A DNA stretch of 64,000 bases from CAWFKS01 sp963816435 (GCA_963816435.1 CAWFKS010000009.1:186001-250000), one strand, 5' to 3'. Positions 41,242 to 51,041 are shown, counted from the first letter of the stretch. Numbers and translations are program-made. The notes: generated by a model not told the origin, from the letters alone.

Positions 41242-41611
41242 GCGGGCACCTGCGGGGCGGGCGTTCGAGAAGCGACCTTAGTTCAAACAGATGGGGCGGA
41301 TTGCGGCAAAGACAACGCGGCGTGTCGTCGCGAGCGGGCAGGCGGGCGCCAAATGGGAAGCCAATCGACTGCTTCCGACCCCATTCCAGCCATTCGCGCA
41401 ACCCTCATGGAGTGGCCGCTTCAGGCCCAAAGCGGACCTTTCGAACTGCCGCGCTTGGAGCCAAAAGCAACGGAGTTCCGACTACTACTCGTGTATCCTG
41501 TTCTCGGTGCGCACCGCGCCCAATCTAGGTGATGCCGGACGCATATGCATCTGGGTACGATTGGCTCATTGTGACAATCTGCGAGGTGATTGGACCTCGT
41601 TGAAGCTGCCC
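41242..41611. other. Intergenic stretch before the DUF4238 gene
   Basis: 370 bases. An in-frame extension of the downstream gene is open back to 41291, but its translation does not look like protein. At 41408-41438 the bases GTGGCCGCTTCAGGCCC and AAAGCGGAC resemble a degenerate unit of the GTCCGCTTT/AAAGCGGAC repeats common in rhizobial and sphingomonad genomes. GTCCGCTTC also occurs right of the gene at 44139. No clear promoter seen. Confidence 0.4.
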
Positions 41612-44059
41612 ATGACGAAGACCCGCAAAAACCATTACGTCCCCCAGTGGTATCAGGAAGGTTTTTTTGAGCCGGGACGGACCACCTACGCATACCTCGA
41701 TCTCACTCCAAAGCAGCATACACTGCCCGATGGCCGGCTCGTTCCCGGAAAGTCAAAGTTTGACGCACCTACCGCCAGGGCGTTCTGGCAGCGCGATCTC
41801 TACTCGACGTTCTTCGGTACCTCCGTCAACGACGAGATTGAACGGAAGCTCTTCGGCGACATAGACGGCCGTGGAGCGCTCGCGGTCCGGGCCTTCATCG
41901 GCGGCGACAAAGGGGAATGGCAGAAGCACTTCAAGAGCTTCTTCGAATATCTCGACATCCAGAAAATCCGGACACCCAAGGGGCTCGACTGGCTTGCCGC
42001 GCAGTATCCGCGGCTCTCGCAGAACGACCTCATGTTTGAGATGCAGGGCATCCGCATGATCCACACCAGCATGTGGACCGAGGGCGTGCGGGAGATCGTG
42101 TCGGCCGAAGACTCTGCGGTGAAGTTCATCGTCACCGACCACCCGGTGACGATCTACAATCATGCCGTGCCGCCAGGCGCGGCGGGCGCGGTTTATCCAC
42201 ACGACCCTTCGATCGCGCTCAAAGCCTCGCAGACGATCTTTCCGCTCAACCGTGACTTCTGTCTGATCCTTACCAATCTCGAATACGCCCAGAACCGCAG
42301 CGCCAGCCCGCTTGAGAAGCGCACCTTTGCCGGTAACTTTCGCAGCTCGATGGTGAGAACCGACGCGTTCATTCGTGCGCGCAAACTATCAAGCGCTGAA
42401 GTCATCCAGATAAACCGGATCCTCAAAGCCCGCGCTCGCCGCTACGTCGCGGCGGGCAAAGAGGAGTGGCTTTACCCCGAGACATCGGCGACTGGCAGCT
42501 GGGCGGATTTGCGAGGCGTTCTCTTACCGCCCGATAACGGCCTATGGCACTTCGGCGGCGAAATGTACGCCAGCTTCGAAAATGGCGATGTCATTTACCA
42601 GGATGCTTTCGGCCGGACTGAGAAGGAGCGCGGATTTCTAAAAAAGGAGCCGCCCGCTCATCCGCGCGGCGGCGATCCGTGCCCTTGCGGCTCCGGTCGA
42701 CGGTTCAAGACGTGCTGCGAGCCCAAAGCGGCCCAGCTGCGGCCGAGCTGGACCGAGCGCAGCATTCGCGAACGCAATCTGATGTTGATGAACGGCATCA
42801 CAAAAATCCTGGGAATCTCGGATGAACGTGATTGGCTCACCATCCGCCGCGAGATCACCGATGAGAAAATTCGGGACGTCTACGGTCTCTACGATGCCCT
42901 TTGGCCGCGTGATACGAACCTGCTGGCGTTGCTGCCCAAATCGGACGGGCGCGCCCGCGCGCTCTACACCGGCGTTCTACATCCATCAACCGTCGCGAAC
43001 TACGCGCTGGGCGCGTCGCTCTACTTTGACGAGACGCTGATCCAAGACCCGTTCACGCATCCGCGGACGGTGAAAAAGGAATTCAGCCCGCTCGACAACC
43101 CGGCGTCGTACCGGCAAGAGTTCGTGAAGTCCGTTGTATTTTTCACGGCGGTGGTGCCGCTCGTCGAGCTTGGCATCGTAAATCTGTTTCCCGACCCAGC
43201 CAACTTTGATCTCCACCTGCGCGACCAGGCCTATCAAATGGCGCAGGCGCGATCGCGTAAAGTCGACATTAGCGTGGAAGACGAGCCGGGCATTCTCGAG
43301 TTGATGAAGGAAGACAGCAAGCGCGCGATGCTTGCCATGCCGCGCGAGGCCTGGGCTTCAATGGTACGCAGGCAGTCGCCGGAACTAGACGACACGGGCG
43401 TTGAAGACGCCCTGAGCGGTTTCCAGCTCCTTCGCGAAACCGATCCGCTGGCGACCTTGCAGGACGGGGCGACAGCGCCCGGCGAGGAGGGCGGCCAACT
43501 CCTTCCCATGAAGATGGCGCCAAACTTTGAGATTTCGATGTACCTGGCACAAGCGACGGGATCATGCATCGTCACCGATAGCATTTTCCGCTGGCGGGAA
43601 TTGATGCAAGCTGCTTCACGCACCGACGCAGAAGCATCGCCACTCGCGGCGCTCAAGCAGAGCATCGAACAGACCGAATTCGCGTTCGCCCACGACGTCC
43701 GCAAGATCGCCGCCCTTAGCGAGAACGGCGTCTTCCTCGACTACCCTCCGCTGATGCGAAAAGTCATGCGATACCTAATCGGGCGCCCGGCAAAAGACGC
43801 CAAACCGAACGTTGAAGCTGCGCTCAAAGCCGAGTTTTCGAAGTTTCATCCGTCGGTCGTTGCGTTCGCCAAAAAACTCGACCCATCAATCTCGATGGAG
43901 AAACTGGCGGTCCTCTGGCCTCTGGGTGGCATTCAGGACAACACCGTCAACCGCCTGCTCTTGATGTCGAGTTCGGAGCATCACCTCGCGAGTGTGCCGA
44001 TGGCCCTTTTCCTAGGCAGTAATCGCACCTCTGCAGCCGCCACTCGTCTTACCATCTGA
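41612..44059 (+). CDS. DUF4238 protein with internal SEC-C zinc motif, uncharacterised
   Basis: 815 residues from MTKTRKNHYVPQWYQEGFF. The N-terminal part (about 1-260) matches DUF4238: NHYVPQ opening, an IVTDHPVTIYN segment and a PLNRDFCLIL strand. A SEC-C zinc-binding motif follows near 352-366 (DPCPCGSGRRFKTCC). The remaining 440 residues (a helical region with many Asp/Glu/Arg) I do not recognise. Composition is less GC-rich than its neighbours and the gene is in one intact frame, flanked by repeat-like sequence, which suggests acquisition. No strong ribosome binding site precedes this ATG. DUF4238 proteins occur sporadically in genomes and have been suggested, without proof, to have nuclease-like or defence roles; I assign no function. 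Confidence 0.75.
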   Translation: MTKTRKNHYVPQWYQEGFFEPGRTTYAYLDLTPKQHTLPDGRLVPGKSKFDAPTARAFWQRDLYSTFFGTSVNDEIERKLFGDIDGRGALAVRAFIGGDKGEWQKHFKSFFEYLDIQKIRTPKGLDWLAAQYPRLSQNDLMFEMQGIRMIHTSMWTEGVREIVSAEDSAVKFIVTDHPVTIYNHAVPPGAAGAVYPHDPSIALKASQTIFPLNRDFCLILTNLEYAQNRSASPLEKRTFAGNFRSSMVRTDAFIRARKLSSAEVIQINRILKARARRYVAAGKEEWLYPETSATGSWADLRGVLLPPDNGLWHFGGEMYASFENGDVIYQDAFGRTEKERGFLKKEPPAHPRGGDPCPCGSGRRFKTCCEPKAAQLRPSWTERSIRERNLMLMNGITKILGISDERDWLTIRREITDEKIRDVYGLYDALWPRDTNLLALLPKSDGRARALYTGVLHPSTVANYALGASLYFDETLIQDPFTHPRTVKKEFSPLDNPASYRQEFVKSVVFFTAVVPLVELGIVNLFPDPANFDLHLRDQAYQMAQARSRKVDISVEDEPGILELMKEDSKRAMLAMPREAWASMVRRQSPELDDTGVEDALSGFQLLRETDPLATLQDGATAPGEEGGQLLPMKMAPNFEISMYLAQATGSCIVTDSIFRWRELMQAASRTDAEASPLAALKQSIEQTEFAFAHDVRKIAALSENGVFLDYPPLMRKVMRYLIGRPAKDAKPNVEAALKAEFSKFHPSVVAFAKKLDPSISMEKLAVLWPLGGIQDNTVNRLLLMSSSEHHLASVPMALFLGSNRTSAAATRLTI

Positions 44060-44218
44060 TCGACGCCACAGGCTGGGCTCACACCATCCGACTTTCTTGG
44101 CCCGCTCTGACCACCAACGGGTGTGCCACGGCCGACGTCCGCTTCTGGCGCCTGGGCGGTCGTAAGCGCCTCAGAAGCTGCCAGTCCGCTTTCCACCCCT
44201 CCCAGCCGCTCCCGCCCC

Positions 44219-45438
44219 CTAGTCCGCCATCGTTTCCAGGCTGGCGAACCCCTGCGGGGCCTCGCCGGCGTCGAAGGGCGTCGTCACCTCCACGAACGTG
44301 TCGGGATAAAACCCGTTGAAGCGGGTTCTGAGCGCCATCGAATAGGCGCCGATATGGCCGATCTCGATCCAGTCGCCGGTGTCGACGGTCTCCGGCAGCC
44401 AGAACGGCCGTGACAATATGTCGACGGAATCGCAGGTCGCCCCGCACACCTTGAACGGCGCGATCTTTTCCGGGTCGCCGTTGCGGCTGCGGATCGCCGG
44501 GTCGGGCAAAAAGCGCGCCGGCAGCGTGATCTTGCCGGTCCACGAATCCGACAGCGAGGCCCAGATGCCGTCGTTGATGTAGAGCCGCCTGCCCTTGCGC
44601 ATGAGAACGCGCACGATCAGCGAGAACGCGCGTGCGACGATCACCCGCCCGGCTCGGCGACCAGCGGCATGTCGTCGAAGCCCCATTCGGAGATGTCGGA
44701 GCGCAGCCGCGCCATGATCTCGTCGAGCGACGGCATGACCGGCGCGCGGCGGTTCGGGTCGTGCCCGTATTCGGCCGGGAACCCGCCGCCGACGTCGAGC
44801 GCGGCGACCGGCACGCCGACGCGGTTCCGCACCCAGTCGGCCGAGGCCAGCGCCCGCTCGTAGGTGTCGGGGTCCTCGATCTGGCTGCCGACATGGAAGC
44901 AGATGCCGACCTTGTAGCCGATGCGGTGGCAGCGCTGCATCAGCTCGACGGCGGCCGCCGCCCCCGCGCCGAATTTCTTCGACAGCTCGTAGGCCGCGTG
45001 GCCCTTGGTCTGGATGCGCACGAAGACGGTGATCTGGCCGGGGTCGATGTCGAGCGCGCGCACGATGCGCGTCAGCTTGGCGACCTCGTCCTCGTGGTCG
45101 ACCGCGATGACGCGGATGCCGTATTCCTCGAGCGCCAGGCGGATGTCGGACTGCGCCTTGACCGGGTGCATGTAGAGCATCTCGGCATCCGCCGAGACGG
45201 CGCGCACCGCCTCGAACTCGCCGGGCGAGGCGACGTCGAACGCCGACACGCCGGCTTCCACCAGCGTCTTCAGCACCATCCGCTCGCCGTTGGTCTTGAC
45301 CGCATAGGCGGTCTTGCCGGGAAACATGCCCATGAAGCGCGTGGCGTCCGCCTTCAGCACCTGCGGCCGGAAACAGTAGACCGGCTGGTCGGGACGAAGC
45401 GTCAGCGCGGCCTCGCGCGCATCCTTGAACTGCTGCAT
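44219..45438 (-). CDS. Type III PLP-dependent decarboxylase, ornithine/diaminopimelate family (one apparent frameshift)
   Basis: Alanine-racemase-fold amino acid decarboxylase. Seen: Schiff-base lysine 48 in KTAYAVKTNG, ASPGEFEAVR, the FHVGSQIEDPDTY histidine motif, DVGGGFPAEYG, EPGR, and VCGATCDSVDIL with the active-site Cys at the dimer interface. The frame ends early at a TGA at 44641; here one base seems missing (near 44647), since CCGGGCCGGG would restore EPGRVIVARAFSL. Length 1220 = 3x407-1 agrees, giving 406 residues. ATG at 45438 follows GAGGAG. Sequence differs from typical rhizobial SpeF, so ornithine specificity is only a guess. Confidence 0.82.
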
Positions 45439-45623
45439 GAATGCTCCTCGTGACGTTGGGCCGAGACCTAGCCTATCGGCCAGAACGAATGAACCGCCGT
45501 TCGGATCGCTCCGGTCGCCGGCACGATCCTGCCGGCAAATGGCAGGATGCCACAGGAAACGGGTGGCGGCGGCGAAACGACAGGCGTATCCGGGTGATTT
45601 CGTAGGAACAGGATCGCGATCAC

Positions 45624-46545
45624 ATGGCACCCGTCGAGCAAGGGGCAAGAACTTCCGGCGCGATGACGGCGGCCGACTGGACCAAGCTGCTGGTCCTGGC
45701 GCTGCTGTGGGGCGGCTCGTTCTTCTTCGCCTCGATCGCGGTGAGACAGATCCCGCCGCTGGCGCTGGTGCTGTTCCGCGTCGCCATCGCGGCCGCCGCC
45801 CTGCAGCTCTATCTCGCCGTGCGCGGCCCCTCCTTCCGCGCCGCCCTGCCGATGGCCGGCTCGTTCTTCCTGCTGGCGCTCCTGAACAACGTCATCCCGT
45901 TTTCGCTGATGTTCGCCGGCCAGACGGCGATCGGCGCCGGGCCTGGCCTCGGTGCTCAACGCCACCACGCCGTTCTGGACGATGATTTTGGCCACCATCC
46001 TCACCGCCGACGAGAAGCTGACATGGCGCAAGGGCGCCGGCGTGCTGCTCGGCATCGCCGGCACCGCCGTCATGGTCGGCCCGGGCCTGCTCGCCGGGCT
46101 GGGCGGCCCGGTCTGGGCGAAGTTCGCGCTGATCGGCACCGCGACCTCCTATGCCTGCGCGCTGATCTTCGCGCGCCGCTTCAAGGCGCTGCCGCCGCCG
46201 GTCGTGGCCACCGGCCAGCTCACCGCCTCGACGATCATCATGCTGCCGGTCGTGTTCGTGCTCTACGGCGCGTCCGACATCTTCAATGCCGACGCCGCGG
46301 CGTGGACGGCCGTGGTGGCGCTGGCGCTCGCCTCCACCGCGCTCGCCTACATCCTCTATTTCGGGCTGGTGGCGTCGGCCGGCGCCACCAACGCCTCGCT
46401 GGTCACCCTGCTGGTGCCGGTCAGCGCCATCCTTCTCGGCGCCCTCTTCCTCGGCGAGCGGCTGGCCTCCTTCGAGATCGCCGGCATCGCGCTGATCGGG
46501 CTTGGCCTCATCACCATTGACGGCAGGCTGTTCCGGCGGCGATAG
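45624..46545 (+). CDS. EamA-family (DMT) transporter (one apparent frameshift)
   Basis: Inner-membrane drug/metabolite transporter of unknown substrate. About ten helices in two EamA repeats: LLVLALLWGGSFFFASIAV...NNVIPFSLMFAGQTAIGAG, then LASVLNATTPFWTMILATIL...VTLLVPVSAILLGALFLGE. The frame breaks at 45939-45941 (GGG one base too long). Length 922 = 3x307+1 agrees, giving 306 residues. ATG at 45663 is an alternative start 13 codons in. Confidence 0.9.
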
Positions 46546-46572
46546 CACTCCCGCAACGGGAGGGCGGCAAGA

Positions 46573-47832
46573 ATGCAATCTGTGCTGGCGATCAGGCGCG
46601 CAATCGAAACGGGCGAGACGACGCCGCGCGGGGCGATCGAGCGCTGTCTCGACGCGATCGAGGCGCGCGACGGCGAGATCGGCGCCTTCGCCGCACTTGC
46701 CGATCGTAAAACGCTGCTGGCGCAGGCGGAACGCGCAACCGGGCCGCTTGCCGGCATCGCACTCGGCGTCAAGGACATCTTCGACACGTTCGACCTGCCG
46801 ACCACCTACGGCTCGCAGATCTATGCCGGCCACCGGCCGCTGGCCGACGCCGCGGTGGTCGCCATGGCACGCCGCGCCGGCGGGACGATCGTCGGCAAGA
46901 CCGTCACCACCGAGTTCGCCTTCCTGGAGCCGGCCGGCACGCGCAACCCGCATAGTCTCGAGCACACGCCGGGCGGCTCCTCGTCGGGCTCCGCCGCCGC
47001 CGTCGCCGCCGGCATGGTGCCGGCCGCGATCGGCACCCAGACCGGCGGCTCGATCGTCCGGCCCGCCGCCTATTGCGGCGTCGCCGGCTACAAGCCGAGC
47101 TTCCGCCTGGTGCCGGCGACCGGCATGAAGACCTTCGCCTGGACGCTCGACACGGTCGGCTTCTTCGCCGCCAGCGTTGCCGACGTCGCAGCACTTGCGG
47201 CGGCAGTCTCCGGACGGCCGCTGGAGGTCGAGCCGGTCGAGGCAACGGAGCCGCGCATCGGCCTCTACCGGACCAGCGTATGGGACCGGGCGAGCGGCGA
47301 GATGCGTGCCGCGGTCGAGGAGACGGCGCGCCTCGCCGAGGCGGCAGGCGCGACGATCGTCGAGATCGACGAGCCGGGCGAGCTCGCCGCCGCCCGCGAC
47401 GTGCATGCCACGATCCAGAATTTCGAGGCCGGGCTGGCGCTCGCCGGCGACCACGACCGCTTCGCCGGCCGCATGAGCGCCCTGCTCGCCGGCACGCTGG
47501 CCGAGGGCCGCGCCATCGCGCCCGCCGCATACGACGAGGCGCGGGGCATCGCGCGGCGGGCCCGCCACACCGCGCGCGAGCTGTTCGCGAATTTCGACGC
47601 GCTGCTGACGCCGGCCGCGACCGGCGCGGCGCCGCGCGGGCTCGCATCGACCGGCGATCCGGTGTTCAACAAGCTGTGGACGCTGACCGGCAATCCCTGC
47701 GTCAACGTTCCGGGAACGACGGATGCCGCCGGCCTTCCGCTCGGCGTTCAGGTGGTCGGCCGCTTCGGCCGCGACCGGCGCACGCTTGCCGTCGCAAGCT
47801 GGCTGGAAGGGTTGATTGGCGCGAAATGTTAA
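46573..47832 (+). CDS. Amidase (amidase-signature family)
   Basis: Hydrolyses an amide of unknown identity, probably cytoplasmic. 419 residues with the Ser-cisSer-Lys triad: Lys67 in GVKDIFDT, the cis-serine in GGSSSGSAAAVAAG (134-147) and the nucleophile Ser160 in GTQTGGSIVRP. The C-terminal GNPCVNVPGTTDAAGLPLG motif is typical. 27 bases after the EamA gene, so the two may be co-transcribed. Not a GatA by context. Confidence 0.92.
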   Translation: MQSVLAIRRAIETGETTPRGAIERCLDAIEARDGEIGAFAALADRKTLLAQAERATGPLAGIALGVKDIFDTFDLPTTYGSQIYAGHRPLADAAVVAMARRAGGTIVGKTVTTEFAFLEPAGTRNPHSLEHTPGGSSSGSAAAVAAGMVPAAIGTQTGGSIVRPAAYCGVAGYKPSFRLVPATGMKTFAWTLDTVGFFAASVADVAALAAAVSGRPLEVEPVEATEPRIGLYRTSVWDRASGEMRAAVEETARLAEAAGATIVEIDEPGELAAARDVHATIQNFEAGLALAGDHDRFAGRMSALLAGTLAEGRAIAPAAYDEARGIARRARHTARELFANFDALLTPAATGAAPRGLASTGDPVFNKLWTLTGNPCVNVPGTTDAAGLPLGVQVVGRFGRDRRTLAVASWLEGLIGAKC

Positions 47833-47996
47833 TAGCCGAACCGCTTTTTTGACGCGTCCGATTAGCCAGCGAATTCAAACTCAAGACGTATTTCGGGAGA
47901 CAGAATTCCTACGATCGTGCCGCAATGCAGCATAGTTTCCGCTTGCGCGGCGCCGCTTCTGGCTTAGATTCCGGTGCGTAGTCTGAAGAGGAGGCT

Positions 47997-48089
47997 ATGA
48001 TGATGGGACTGACAAGGCCGATCAACGCACTCATGATTTGTGCCGCGTTCGCTATCATTGGTGCAGCCGTTTTCGGGTTCCTGCCCTGA
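47997..48089 (+). CDS. Candidate 30-residue membrane peptide
   Basis: Three consecutive ATGs (47997, 48000, 48003) follow GAGGAGG. The product is about 30 residues with one hydrophobic helix (ALMICAAFAIIGAAVFGFL) ending in Pro-stop. A terminator follows 50 bases later. The strong ribosome binding site and terminator support a real small gene; no homologue is known to me. Confidence 0.5.
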   Translation: MMMGLTRPINALMICAAFAIIGAAVFGFLP

Positions 48090-48137
48090 GCGGCCACCAG
48101 CCACAAGACTGACCACCCAGTAACAGTTCACGAACGG

Positions 48138-48165
48138 AAAGGCCGGGCAGAGCGCCCGGCCTTTT
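48138..48165. terminator. Bidirectional terminator between the small ORF and metF
   Basis: GGCCGGGC and GCCCGGCC arms (48141-48148, 48154-48161) with loop AGAGC, flanked by AAA and TTTT. Serves the plus-strand small gene and the minus-strand metF. Confidence 0.82.
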
Positions 48166-48191
48166 CTCGTTTCCGGCCCTGCGAGCGCCGA

Positions 48192-49106
48192 TCAGGCGGC
48201 CGCCGGCCGAGCCTCCGCGCTGGCGTCGCGAATGCCGATCATGTGGCAGACGGCGAACACCAGGTCGGCCCGGTTCATCGTGTAGAAGTGGAAATCGTCG
48301 ACGCCGCGCTCGACGAGGTCGTGCACCTGCTGGGCCGCGACGGCGGCCGCGACCAGGGCGTGCGTGGTCGGGTCGGCATCGAGCCCGTCGAAGCGCGCCG
48401 CCAGCCATTGCGGCACATGGGCGCCGCACTGCCCGGCGAAGCGCGCCATCTGCCTGAAATTGTGGACCGGCAGGATGCCCGGCACGATCGGGATGTAGAT
48501 GCCGGCGCGCCGGACCCGCTCGACGTAGCGCTCGTAGACGTCGTTGTCGAAGAAGAACTGGGTGATCGCGCGCGTGGCGCCGCTGTCGACCTTGCGCTTC
48601 AGCATGTCGATGTCGGTGGCGAAGTCCGGGCTCTCGGGATGCTTTTCGGGGTAGGCCGAGACCGAGATGTCGAAATCGCCGTGCCCGCGCAGCGCCGCCA
48701 CGAGGTCGGCGCCGTTGGCGTAGCCGTCCGGGTGCGGGCGATAGCTCGCGCCGACGCCTTCGGCCGGGTCGCCCCTCAGCGCCACGAAATTTTTCACGCC
48801 TGCGCCGGCGAACTGGCCGATCACCTCGTCGACCTGGCCGCGCGAGGCGTCGACGCAGGTCAGGTGCGCGGCCGGCGCCAGGCTGGTCTCGTTGAGGATG
48901 CGCCTGATCGTGCCGAACGAGCGCTCGCGCGTGGAGCCGCCGGCCCCGTAGGTGACGGAGACGAAATTGGGCCGCAGAGGCTCCAGCCGACGCACGGTCT
49001 GCCAGAGCTTTTCGGCCATGTCGTCGTTCTTCGGCGGGAAGAATTCGAAGGACACGCTGATCCGGTCGCTGAAATCCGGACGCCGGGACAGGGCGAATTT
49101 CGACAT
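48192..49106 (-). CDS. metF: Methylenetetrahydrofolate reductase
   Basis: FAD enzyme making 5-methyl-THF for methionine synthesis. 304 residues. Seen: SVSFEFFPPKND, FVSVTYGAGGSTRERS, HLTCVDASRGQVDEV, NFVALRGDPAEG, ITQFFFDNDVYERYV and PGILPVHNFRQMARF. Its ATG shares the A of the TGA of the upstream ArsR-methyltransferase gene, so the two form one operon and likely one regulatory unit in the methionine cycle. Confidence 0.97.
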   Translation of the reverse strand: MSKFALSRRPDFSDRISVSFEFFPPKNDDMAEKLWQTVRRLEPLRPNFVSVTYGAGGSTRERSFGTIRRILNETSLAPAAHLTCVDASRGQVDEVIGQFAGAGVKNFVALRGDPAEGVGASYRPHPDGYANGADLVAALRGHGDFDISVSAYPEKHPESPDFATDIDMLKRKVDSGATRAITQFFFDNDVYERYVERVRRAGIYIPIVPGILPVHNFRQMARFAGQCGAHVPQWLAARFDGLDADPTTHALVAAAVAAQQVHDLVERGVDDFHFYTMNRADLVFAVCHMIGIRDASAEARPAAA

Positions 49107-50123
49107 CAGGCAGTCTCCGTGAGGGTTTCCTCGGTTTCGGTGTCGGCGATGAGAAGCCGGCGGTCCTGCGCCAGCCAGAGCTTGACGGTGAGCCCGTCCG
49201 AGGCTCCTGCGATGCGCTCGAAATCGCGGGTCTCGACGAGTTCGAGCCCCGCCTCCTCCAGCCAGTCGCCGATCTGCGCGTCGGAAAAGCCGAGACGCAC
49301 ATGGGCGTGCTCCTCGCGCAGGAATTCCAGCGCGTGCGGCGCGAAATCGACGATCATCAGCCGGCCGGACGGACGCAGCAGGCGTGCCGCCTCGCGGATC
49401 GCCAGCCCCGGCTGGTCGAGATAGTGCAGGACCTGGTGCATGGTGACGAGGTCGAACGCGTCGCGAGGCACCGGCGGCGCATAGAGGTCGCCCTGCCGCA
49501 CCTGCACGTTGGTGATGCCCGCGTCGTCGAGATTGGTGCGGGCCACCGCCAGCATTTCGCGCGACTGGTCGATGCCGACGCCGCGCCGATAGAGCGGCGC
49601 GAAAAATCTCCAGCAGCCGCCCGGTGCCGGTGCCGAGATCGAGCATGGACTGGAAGGATTTCGAGCCGACAGCCTGCTTCATCGCCGCCTCGACCGCCGT
49701 GTCGGGCACGTGCAGCGAACGGATCTCGTCCCAGCTCGCCGCATTGCGGCTGAAATACTCGGCCGCCCGCTCCTGCCGGCGGCGCTTGACCTCGCCGAGC
49801 CGTTCCAGATCGCGGGCGATCACCGCGTCCTCCGGGTCGACCCGCGCCACGAGCCCGCCGACGAACTCGCGGGTCGCTTCGGAGTCCGACAGGCGGAAAT
49901 AGGCCCACGCGCCTTCCTGGTAGCGCGAGATGAGCCCGGCATCGAGCAACAGCTTCAGATGGCGCGACACGCGCGGCTGCGACTGGCCGAGGATTTCGGT
50001 GACGTCCGACACCGTCAGGTCGCCCCGCGACAGCAGCACGAGAATGCGCAGCCGGCTGGATTCGGCAGCCGCCTTCAATGTATCAACCACGGGAACGAGG
50101 CCGAGGGGTCGGCGTGTCAGCAT
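49106..50123 (-). CDS. ArsR-type regulator fused to a SAM methyltransferase domain (one apparent frameshift)
   Basis: Winged-helix DNA-binding domain (about 10-95: ESSRLRILVLLSRGDLTVSDVTEIL, QPRVSRHLKLLLDAGLI) followed by a class I methyltransferase domain (about 135-320: MLDLGTGTGRLLEIF, VTMHQVLHYLDQP). The frame breaks at 49602-49606 (AAAAA on plus, one base too long); correction restores LEIFAPLYRRGVGIDQS. Length 1018 = 3x339+1 agrees, giving 338 residues. Placement before metF recalls the SahR/SamR-like regulators of methionine metabolism that sense SAM or SAH; that role is inferred. A palindrome lies 16 bases upstream. Confidence 0.88.
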
Positions 50124-50138
50124 GTCAATCCTCTCAAA

Positions 50139-50160
50139 GACATAAAGATATGTTTATATC
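50139..50160. promoter_or_regulatory. 22-bp near-perfect palindrome, likely operator of the ArsR-methyltransferase/metF operon
   Basis: Core ATAAAGAT/ATGTTTAT at 50142-50157, extended to 22 bp with two mismatched pairs. It lies between the start of the regulator (50123, minus) and trmO (50224, plus). AT-rich site in GC-rich DNA; form and place suit an ArsR-family operator controlling metF. Confidence 0.65.
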
Positions 50161-50223
50161 ATTCAGCGATGACGGGCAAGAGCGCGTTGACGGTTTCGGC
50201 CGGACGAAGCGCGAGGCGATGCG

Positions 50224-50724
50224 ATGAGCGACGACGATGCCCGCCCCGGCGAGGTCTCGCTCGGCTTCGATCCCGCGCAAACGGCGGACGACGGACGCGT
50301 GGTCTTCATCGGCCGCGTGCGCTCGCCGTGGACCGAACGCTCCGAATGCCCGAAGAACATGGCGGCCGCCCGCGAGAAGGGCGGCGCGGCCAGCGTCGAG
50401 ATCGACGTGCCGTTCCGCCCCGGCCTCGCCGGTCTGGAGCGCTTCAGCCACGTCGCCATCCTGACGTGGCTCGACCGCTCGGCGCGGAATCTGATTGTGC
50501 AGAAGCCGCGCCATGCCACTGAACCGAGAGGCGTTTTCGCGCTGCGCTCCCCTGCCCGGCCGAACCCGGTCGGCCTGCATGTCGTTGCGCTCACCGGCGT
50601 CGACATGGACAAGGGCGTCCTGACTCTGGAAGCCATCGACGTGCTCGACGGCACGCCGGTCATCGACGTGAAGCCCTATTACGCCTCCGTCGATGCCGTG
50701 CCCGAGGCCAAGCGGCCGGAATGA
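50224..50724 (+). CDS. trmO: tRNA (N6-threonylcarbamoyladenosine(37)-N6)-methyltransferase TrmO
   Basis: SAM-dependent methylation of t6A37 in tRNA. 166 residues, single TrmO (YaeB/UPF0066) domain: RVVFIGRVRSPWTERSECP, LERFSHVAILTWLDRS, ALRSPARPNPVGLHVVAL, LEAIDVLDGTPVIDVKPY. Its stop overlaps the next gene by 4 bases. Divergent from the metF operon. Confidence 0.93.
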   Translation: MSDDDARPGEVSLGFDPAQTADDGRVVFIGRVRSPWTERSECPKNMAAAREKGGAASVEIDVPFRPGLAGLERFSHVAILTWLDRSARNLIVQKPRHATEPRGVFALRSPARPNPVGLHVVALTGVDMDKGVLTLEAIDVLDGTPVIDVKPYYASVDAVPEAKRPE

Positions 50725-51041
50725 ACGGCAGGGCTTCGACGTCGCGCCAGCGCGCGGTCGGCAAGGCGCTGACGGCGCTGCTGCCGATGGCGCCCTATGC
50801 CGACATCGAGGCGATCCGCGAAGCCGCGCTGGCGCGCAAGATGCGCGAGTTGCCGCCGTCGATCGCGACATGGATCGCCACCGTCGCCCATGTGCGCCAC
50901 GTCCACACGCCCTACGACGAGATGCTGGCCGAAGGCTACGACCGCGATTCGGCCCGCCATTTCGTCATCGACGACATCAACGAGGTGCTGACCCGCTGGC
51001 GCGCGACACGGCTGCTGGAACCCGACGAAGACCAGGACTGA
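50721..51041 (+). CDS. DUF2293 protein
   Basis: 106 residues, unknown function. Core: ALTALLPMAPYADIEAIREAAL and PPSIATWIATVAHVRHVHTPYD...GYDRDSARHFVIDDINEVLTRWR, which matches DUF2293 as found in alphaproteobacteria. It begins 4 bases inside trmO, so expression is coupled. Confidence 0.82.
   Translation: MNGRASTSRQRAVGKALTALLPMAPYADIEAIREAALARKMRELPPSIATWIATVAHVRHVHTPYDEMLAEGYDRDSARHFVIDDINEVLTRWRATRLLEPDEDQD

Noticed and set aside
41291..41611. N-terminal extension of the DUF4238 protein
   Set aside because: Translation is not protein-like and crosses repeat-like sequence; DUF4238 proteins start at the NHYVPQ region.
45439..45623. Possible speF leader RNA before the decarboxylase
   Set aside because: A 7-bp hairpin (ATCCTGC/GCAGGAT) is present, but the region is short, shared with a divergent gene, and the enzyme is not SpeF-like.
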